From NCBI GenBank assembly GCA_021796315.1, contig JAJYOH010000347.1, positions 1-6,591 of the forward strand: a stretch of DNA of 6,591 nt, read 5' to 3'. The notes beneath the pieces were generated by a model that was not told where the DNA came from, did no database searches, and saw nothing but the letters and a program-made list of their open reading frames with translations. The position numbers and the translations under genes were made by a program. The stretch comes from Chloroflexota bacterium (GTDB lineage: Bacteria > Chloroflexota > Anaerolineae > Anaerolineales > Villigracilaceae). Below are positions 1-4,692 of this stretch, one piece after another (the stretch's first letter is position 1; every line of letters starts with the position of its first letter).

Positions 1-1
1 C

Positions 2-481
2 GTCAATCCCGAATTTCTGCCCGGCGATGTGATGCTGATAACCGATAACCTCAATTTGATGGGCATGACCGGGCACAATCCTTTGATGGGACCCAACTAT
101 GACGAGATCGGACCGCGCTTTCCAGATATGAGTCAGCCTTACGATCATGTTTTGAATGACATGGCGCGCGGTGTTGCCAAAAAAGAAAAACTTGTATTGC
201 GCGAAGGCACATATGCTGGGTTGAGCGGCCCCTCCTTTGAAGGCCCCGCGGATTTGCGTTTTTTGCGTTTGGCCGGCGCGGATTCGGTGGGAATGTCTAC
301 TGTTCCCGAAGTGCTGGTTGCCCGCCATGGCGGCATGAGGGTATTGGGTCTTTCAGGCATCAGCAACAAAGCCAATCTCGATGGTTCTACCGTCACCACG
401 CACGAAGAAGTGATCGAAGCGGGAAAAATTATCGCCCCCAAAATGGAAACGCTGATTCGCGGCGTCTTGCGGCAATTGTAA
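2..481 (+). CDS. punA: Purine nucleoside phosphorylase, trimeric type (5' truncated by window)
   Basis: The reading frame is open from the first complete codon at position 2, so the first ATG in view (position 29) is internal and the true start lies upstream. 159 residues and the stop codon are visible, roughly the C-terminal 55-60% of a family that is usually about 270-290 residues long. The enzyme phosphorolyses purine (deoxy)ribonucleosides to free base and (deoxy)ribose-1-phosphate in cytoplasmic purine salvage. Numbering from the first visible residue, family landmarks are NPLMGPN (26-32), EGTYAGLSGPSFEG (68-81) with the purine-contacting Glu80, GMSTVPEV (97-104) with Met98, SNK (121-123) with Asn122, and THEEV (133-137) with His134. 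By alignment with human PNP these match Glu201, Met219, Asn243 and His257. Asn at the 243 position favours 6-oxopurine nucleosides (inosine, guanosine) and argues against methylthioadenosine phosphorylase, which has Asp there. The next gene starts 13 nt after the stop. Confidence 0.93.
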   Translation, partial: VNPEFLPGDVMLITDNLNLMGMTGHNPLMGPNYDEIGPRFPDMSQPYDHVLNDMARGVAKKEKLVLREGTYAGLSGPSFEGPADLRFLRLAGADSVGMSTVPEVLVARHGGMRVLGLSGISNKANLDGSTVTTHEEVIEAGKIIAPKMETLIRGVLRQL

Positions 482-494
482 ACACTCTATTATT

Positions 495-1175
495 ATGGCA
501 GCAATATATAAATTCCTCAGCGCTTATGAACCGCTGATCTATATCGTGCTGGCGATTGGCGGGCTTTTCGCTTTCCGCTGGCTCTGGCAGGCATGGAGCG
601 AGTGGCGTAGGGCTGTTTACAGTCTTGAAAAGGAATTTGCCTTACGTCGTATGGGTCAGTCCATATTCCTTGTGATATTGGTGATCATCCTTTTTTGTGG
701 GGAATTATTTACGGTCTCATTCATTGTGCCTAACCTGCCGGCCTCTTATTTTATTCCTAGACCTACGCTGGATTTGCTTGTCACGCCTACCGGGACGATC
801 TCTGCCGATCTGGCTACCCAGCTTGCTCTGACGCCGCGCCCTTTGGCGACTCTCAGTGGTGCCGGCGGATGTATTCCTGACAAGGTGAATATTACATTTC
901 CAAAAGCCGGATCAGAAATAAAGGGCTTGATCGATATAAAGGGCACTGTCAATATCTCGAATTTCGGCTTTTACAAATACGAAGTTGCCCCGATCAATAC
1001 CGATACGTGGGCTACCATTACTGCCGGGCGTAAGCTTGTTCGGGATGGCTCGCTCGGCGGATGGGACACAACTGCCCTCACTCCAGGTGACTACCAACTG
1101 CGTCTTGTCGTTTCTGATAGCAAAGGACAATCTTTAGCGCCCTGTGTCATTCCTGTGCGGGTAACCGCGCCTTAA
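495..1175 (+). CDS. Two-helix membrane protein with exported Ig-like/beta-sandwich domain, function unknown
   Basis: I do not recognise a named family for this 226-residue protein. Two hydrophobic helices are clear, at about residues 13-33 and 55-79. They are separated by a short basic and aromatic loop (WRRAVYSLEKEFALRRM) that is probably cytoplasmic. That topology places both the short N-terminus and the large C-terminal part outside the membrane. After a Pro/Thr-rich linker (about 80-122), residues 127-224 look like a beta-sandwich: FPKAGSEIKGLIDIKGTV begins it, and GGWDTTALTPGDYQLRLVV is the kind of strand pair found in Ig-like or FlgD/Big-type extracellular domains. Cys126 and Cys217 flank this domain and could form a disulfide; Cys68 sits in the second helix. 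A structural or envelope role is possible, but that is inference. The ATG at 495 lies 13 nt after the previous stop with no recognisable Shine-Dalgarno. Confidence 0.85.
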   Translation: MAAIYKFLSAYEPLIYIVLAIGGLFAFRWLWQAWSEWRRAVYSLEKEFALRRMGQSIFLVILVIILFCGELFTVSFIVPNLPASYFIPRPTLDLLVTPTGTISADLATQLALTPRPLATLSGAGGCIPDKVNITFPKAGSEIKGLIDIKGTVNISNFGFYKYEVAPINTDTWATITAGRKLVRDGSLGGWDTTALTPGDYQLRLVVSDSKGQSLAPCVIPVRVTAP

Positions 1176-1180
1176 TATTT

Positions 1181-1184
1181 AGGA
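1181..1184 (+). promoter_or_regulatory. Shine-Dalgarno AGGA for the GNAT gene
   Basis: AGGA lies in the 13-nt gap between the stop at 1173-1175 and the ATG at 1189, with 4 nt between motif and start. The spacing is short but workable, and it supports ATG 1189 as the start. Confidence 0.6.
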
Positions 1185-1188
1185 ACCT

Positions 1189-1725
1189 ATGTCTGCTATT
1201 CAAATCCGACCTGTTCTTGCCGCCGATCTGCCTCGTTTAATGGGCTTGGACCATTCTGTAACCAGTGAATATGTCTGGCAGTTGGAACTGCGCCGTGACT
1301 CTGGTCAATTGACGGCTGCCTTCCGTGACGTACGTCTGCCGCGTCCGATTTCATTGGCCTACCCCAAGAATCCGTTTTTGCTGGCCGATGAGCGGACGCG
1401 TGCGGCGATGATGTTCGCCGCCGATTCCGGAAATGAACCGGTTGGTTACCTTCGCCTGACGGAGAATCCGGACTCGTCCGCCTGGATAACCGATCTGGTC
1501 GTGGCCGCGGAGTGGAGACGCCGCGGGGTGGCAGATGCTCTCCTCGCTGCCGCGCACGAATGGGCTTCCGCGCGTGGGCACCGCAGGTTATTCCTTGAAA
1601 TGCAATCCAAAAATCATCCCGCGATTCGCCTGGCCCAGAAGCATGGCTACGAATTCTGCGGGTATAATGACCATTATTATCAATCGCAAGACGTGGCTCT
1701 ATTCTTTGTGAGGGCGCTGAAATAA
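1189..1725 (+). CDS. GNAT-family N-acetyltransferase
   Basis: This 178-residue protein is the usual length for a single GNAT domain. It begins with the typical IRPVLAADLPRLMGLD strand-helix. Motif A follows: strand WITDLVVAAEWR (99-110), then the acetyl-CoA pyrophosphate loop RRRGVA (110-115) and helix DALLAAAHEWA. A motif-B-like segment NHPAIRLAQKHGYEFCGYND (142-161) carries the conserved Asn and the KxGYE signature shared with RimI-like and streptothricin-acetyltransferase-like enzymes. It should transfer an acetyl group from acetyl-CoA to an amine, but the acceptor cannot be read from sequence; a protein N-terminus, a small metabolite or an antibiotic amine are all possible. The segment FRDVRLPRP (45-53) between the first helix and the core is reminiscent of SatA-like GNATs, a weak hint only. 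The protein is cytoplasmic. It has good spacing to both neighbours and is probably co-transcribed with them. Confidence 0.92.
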   Translation: MSAIQIRPVLAADLPRLMGLDHSVTSEYVWQLELRRDSGQLTAAFRDVRLPRPISLAYPKNPFLLADERTRAAMMFAADSGNEPVGYLRLTENPDSSAWITDLVVAAEWRRRGVADALLAAAHEWASARGHRRLFLEMQSKNHPAIRLAQKHGYEFCGYNDHYYQSQDVALFFVRALK

Positions 1726-1735
1726 CGGATTGCCT

Positions 1736-1742
1736 GGGAAGG
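1736..1742 (+). promoter_or_regulatory. Shine-Dalgarno GGGAAGG for the 7TM-GAF gene
   Basis: A purine-rich GGGAAGG sits 4 nt before ATG 1747 in the 21-nt gap after the GNAT stop. It supports that start. The same heptamer occurs ahead of the S1-domain gene. Confidence 0.55.
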
Positions 1743-1746
1743 CTGT

Positions 1747-3660
1747 ATGTTTAACGGTTGGGTCGAAAGCTTATTGGCGGGGATCAAGGTCATCAATCAG
1801 ATCCTGACGGCGGGAATCGCCATTACGGCTTTCTCGTTGTTTTTGTATTCCCTATCTTTTAATTTACGTGACCGCGTAGCCCGTTCGTTTGCGCTCATTC
1901 TGCTGTGCGTTGTAGTGGTGTTCACCACAGAAGCTTTGCAGAACAAAACCGTTCCTGAGTGGGGGATTGATGCGCTTCTGCGCCTGCAATGGCTTGGGAT
2001 CATTTTCCTGCCGGCCGCTTACCTTCACCTTTCCGATGCTGTTCTCGTGACGGCCGGCCGTCCTTCGCGTGGACGCCGCCGGTTCGCGGTGCGTTTCATG
2101 TACGTCATTTCAGCCGGATTCCTGCTTCTATTGGCTTTCGGTTATCTCCTCGGCCCGCTCGTCCCAGACGGGCAACCGGCCCCTCACCTTCAGCGGACTA
2201 TTTGGGCCGAGGCTTTTACCGTTTACTACGTAGCCGCCATGATTTGGGCGGGCGTCAATTTTTCACGCGCCTATTCGCGCATGTTGACGCGTTCGGGCCG
2301 CCGCCGCATGTTGTATTTAATGGCTGGCGCGACTGCTCCCGCCTTGGGTTCGTATCCTTATCTGCTTTACGGCTATTCAATCGCAGCCCAATACCCGCTC
2401 ACGTTCTGGATTGTGGCTACTCTTATTAATATCCTGGTGGGCGGACTGGTGGTTGTCATGGCGTATGCGGTCGCCTTTTTTGGCGTATCATGGCCTGACC
2501 GCGTAGTGAAGAGTCGCCTTTTCAAATGGATCATGCGCGGCCCCGTGACCGCCTCCCTGGCGCTTGGATTAATGACCATTGTCCGGCGCGCGGGCGTGCT
2601 GGTGGGCAATGAATATTCAGCCTTTGTTCCGCTGACCATGGTGGCGACGGTCTTGCTCTTCGAACATGCCATTACCTTGTTCTTTCCATTATGGGAGCGC
2701 TACCTCTTCTTTGGCCGGGATCGCGCTGAATTGCAATTCTTTCAGAACGTGGAGGAACGTCTTCTAACCCAGAGCGACTTGCAGCAATTCCTGGAGGCTG
2801 TGTTGGCTGCAGTCCGCGATCATTTGCAATCGCCTTCCGCATTCATTGCTGCATTGGATGAGTCGGATTTGTCCTTGATCGTTATGGCTGGCAATCGCTC
2901 AATGATCGATCAGGGCGGACTTTCCAGTGTGCTTGAAATATTGGGCAATGGAAACGGCGGCGACCACCATGAGTTTTCGTGGGGGAAATTCTGGGTTTTA
3001 CCGCTTCATCGGCGCAAACGCAGCGACATGGATCGAGACGAAGTCCCGCCGCTGCTCGGGTTATTGGGCGTAGCCCGCCGCACGGAACAAGACCTGGAAG
3101 GCGAACAGCGTGAGGCGCTCTGGCTCTTGGCGGACCGTGCCGGTTTGGCTTTGGAAGACCGCATACTGCAGCAGCGCGTCTTCCGTTCATTGCAGGATAT
3201 CCAGCCGCAGGTGGATTTGATCCAGCGTATGCGCGCCGCCAGTCGGTATGATTCACGCGCCAGCATAATTACAGAAACTCTGCCGCCCGAATCAGCCTTG
3301 GCTGATTGGGTGAAGGATGCGCTTACACATTATTGGGGCGGTCCCAAACTGACGAATAGTCCGCTCATACGGCTACGCGTGGTGCAGGAACTTGCTCGTG
3401 ATCATGATGGTAATACTCCAAATGCTTTGCGTGCGCTTCTTCGCCAGGCAGTGGATCAGGTGCGGCCGGAGGGTGAACGGCGCTTTACAACCGAATGGAT
3501 CTTATACAATATTCTTGAAATGAAATTTATCGAAGGACGTAAAGTGCGTGATGTGGCAGGCAGGCTGGCTATGTCCGAAGCAGATTTATATCGTAAGCAA
3601 CGTGTAGCGGTTGAAGCAGTTGCAAAATCCATCCTGCAGATGGAATCAGAAACGAGGTAA
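1747..3660 (+). CDS. Polytopic membrane sensor: 7TM-like region, GAF-like domain, HTH-like C-terminus, no kinase domain
   Basis: This is a 637-residue protein. The N-terminal half is membrane-embedded: hydrophobic segments fall near residues 18-38, 45-62, 79-98, 117-138, 153-172, 187-209 and 219-246, resembling the 7TM N-terminal module found on some histidine kinases. Two further segments lie near 265-284 and 292-314. Residues about 335-475 look like a GAF domain: helix LLTQSDLQQFLEAVLAAVRD, strands near SAFIAALDE and FWVLPL, then LLGLLGVARR and a helix with LWLLADRAGLALEDRIL. No HisKA H-box and no HATPase N, G1 or G2 motifs are visible afterwards. Instead residues about 515-630 form a helical module containing WVKDALTHYWGGPKL and FTTEWILYNILEMKFIEG, ending in RKVRDVAGRLAMSEADLYRK (598-617), which reads like a sigma-region-4 or HTH unit. 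It could be a membrane-tethered regulator or a signal-relay protein; the ligand and target are unknown. Automated annotation might call it a histidine kinase, which the sequence does not support. Confidence 0.88.
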   Translation: MFNGWVESLLAGIKVINQILTAGIAITAFSLFLYSLSFNLRDRVARSFALILLCVVVVFTTEALQNKTVPEWGIDALLRLQWLGIIFLPAAYLHLSDAVLVTAGRPSRGRRRFAVRFMYVISAGFLLLLAFGYLLGPLVPDGQPAPHLQRTIWAEAFTVYYVAAMIWAGVNFSRAYSRMLTRSGRRRMLYLMAGATAPALGSYPYLLYGYSIAAQYPLTFWIVATLINILVGGLVVVMAYAVAFFGVSWPDRVVKSRLFKWIMRGPVTASLALGLMTIVRRAGVLVGNEYSAFVPLTMVATVLLFEHAITLFFPLWERYLFFGRDRAELQFFQNVEERLLTQSDLQQFLEAVLAAVRDHLQSPSAFIAALDESDLSLIVMAGNRSMIDQGGLSSVLEILGNGNGGDHHEFSWGKFWVLPLHRRKRSDMDRDEVPPLLGLLGVARRTEQDLEGEQREALWLLADRAGLALEDRILQQRVFRSLQDIQPQVDLIQRMRAASRYDSRASIITETLPPESALADWVKDALTHYWGGPKLTNSPLIRLRVVQELARDHDGNTPNALRALLRQAVDQVRPEGERRFTTEWILYNILEMKFIEGRKVRDVAGRLAMSEADLYRKQRVAVEAVAKSILQMESETR

Positions 3661-3661
3661 T

Positions 3662-3673
3662 GGGAAGGGTAGG
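3662..3673 (+). promoter_or_regulatory. Purine-rich Shine-Dalgarno region for the S1-domain gene
   Basis: GGGAAGGG (3662-3669) followed by AGG (3671-3673) occupies most of the 18-nt gap before ATG 3679. Spacing from the end of AAGGG to the start is 9 nt, close to optimal; the AGG copy would give 5 nt. This is the strongest ribosome binding site in the window and fixes the start. Confidence 0.65.
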
Positions 3674-3678
3674 TTGTT

Positions 3679-4653
3679 ATGGTTAATCCAAAAAGCGTTT
3701 CCGAAAATTCGATGCCCGTCGTGGATGATGGCTGGTGGGAATCGGTTCTGGCGGAGGAGGGACGTTTCGGCGCACACCCGGCTTCTTATTCGCAGACCCG
3801 GCCCGAGCCCCGGACTGAAGCGAAGGCGGACATCCGGACAGAAGAGCCGCATAAAACTCCGCCAAATTGGGTGCAGGTTAAAGAGCTGTATCTAAATGAT
3901 CAGATCGTCAGCCTGAATGTGACCGGAAGCAATCGAGGCGGGTTACTGGTCGAAGGCGAAGGATTATATGGCTTTGTGCCTTTCTCGCATTTGACCGAGA
4001 TGGCCGGGCAGAGCGATGCGCCTGATCGCGAGAAATGTATGGAGTCCTACATTGGGCGGGCGCTCAGGCTGAAAATAATCGAATGCGTGCCTGAAGACGG
4101 ACGGATTGTTTTTTCAGAACGCGCTGCACAGGTTGAACCTGGGAAACGCACGGAATTATTTCATTCGCTGCACGCAGGCGAGCGGGTGAAGGGCACCGTG
4201 ACCAATGTCACGGATTTTGGCGTATTTGTCGATCTCGGCGGTGTCGAAGGTCTGATCCATATCTCCGAACTTTCCTGGGGACGTGTGGCGCATACGGGCT
4301 GCATCGTGAAGGTTGGTCAGGTCGTCGAAGTGCAAGTGCTCGATCTTTCCCCAGAGCGTTGCCGAGTGGCGCTCAGCCTTAAGCGTTTGCTCCCCAACCC
4401 GTGGACAAGGATCGGTACAGACCTGGCGGTTGATCAAATAGTGACGGCTGTGATTACCAGTATCCTTTCGTATGGCGCCTTTGCCAAGCTTGACCTTGGT
4501 GTGGAGGGATTGATCCATGCCTCTGAGATGTCCATCGGCGTGGGGCAGACCGTGAAAGACATTTTGTCCGAGGGACAGCAGATACAGGTACGCATCCTGC
4601 ATGTGGATGCGGCGCATCAGCGTCTGGGTTTAAGCATGCGATTGGCTGCGTGA
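3679..4653 (+). CDS. S1 RNA-binding protein with three S1 domains (ribosomal protein S1-like)
   Basis: The 324-residue protein has a non-S1 N-terminal extension (about 1-62, with DDGWWESVLAEEGRF and a charged, Pro-rich linker) followed by three OB-fold S1 domains. Domain 1 (about 64-150) is divergent: GGLLVEGEGLYGFVPFSHL, then RIVFSERAA. Domain 2 (about 163-236) is the most canonical, with GTVTNVTDFGVFVDLGGVEG, LIHISELSW and the closing RVALSLKRL. Domain 3 (about 248-322) has YGAFAKLDLGVEGLIHASEM and closes with RLGLSMRL. Ribosomal S1 has six domains in Escherichia coli and fewer in many other phyla, so this may be the organism's short S1 (rpsA-like), assisting mRNA binding on the 30S subunit. 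A ribosome-independent RNA-binding role is also possible, so I withhold the symbol. It lies 18 nt after the membrane sensor gene and 39 nt before ftsK. Confidence 0.9.
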   Translation: MVNPKSVSENSMPVVDDGWWESVLAEEGRFGAHPASYSQTRPEPRTEAKADIRTEEPHKTPPNWVQVKELYLNDQIVSLNVTGSNRGGLLVEGEGLYGFVPFSHLTEMAGQSDAPDREKCMESYIGRALRLKIIECVPEDGRIVFSERAAQVEPGKRTELFHSLHAGERVKGTVTNVTDFGVFVDLGGVEGLIHISELSWGRVAHTGCIVKVGQVVEVQVLDLSPERCRVALSLKRLLPNPWTRIGTDLAVDQIVTAVITSILSYGAFAKLDLGVEGLIHASEMSIGVGQTVKDILSEGQQIQVRILHVDAAHQRLGLSMRLAA

Positions 4654-4671
4654 CCTACTCTCGATGATTTT

Positions 4672-4678
4672 GGATAGG
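4672..4678 (+). promoter_or_regulatory. Weak Shine-Dalgarno GGATAGG for the ftsK-like gene
   Basis: GGATAGG is the only purine-rich element in the 39-nt gap. It is 14 nt from ATG 4693, rather far, but 8 nt from an in-frame TTG at 4687. A TAG at 4675-4677 closes the frame upstream, so the start must be one of these two (or a later codon). Confidence 0.4.
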
Positions 4679-4692
4679 TTCCATATTTGCCA

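Noticed and set aside
1989..2429. 146-codon open frame on the + strand inside the membrane sensor gene
   Set aside because: It is out of frame with the sensor gene, whose translation gives clear transmembrane helices here. The alternative product is rich in Arg, Pro and Phe with no recognisable domain, as expected for a frame shadow.
2882..3256. 124-codon open frame on the - strand opposite the GAF-like region
   Set aside because: The product is Arg/Pro/Ala-rich and low in complexity, opposite a well-supported gene; a GC-driven shadow frame.
3611..3895. 94-codon + strand frame bridging the sensor gene end and the S1 gene start
   Set aside because: It overlaps two well-supported genes out of frame. 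The S1 gene has its own strong ribosome binding site, and the bridging product is Lys/Arg/Trp-rich without a domain.
4156..4617. 153-codon open frame on the - strand opposite the S1 gene
   Set aside because: It lies wholly antisense to two canonical S1 domains, and its product shows no coherent fold or motif.
4654..4678. Possible hairpin between CCTA (4654-4657) and TAGG (4675-4678) in the gap before ftsK
   Set aside because: Only 4 base pairs with a loop of 17 nt and no following T-run. It is too weak to call a terminator or a regulatory hairpin.
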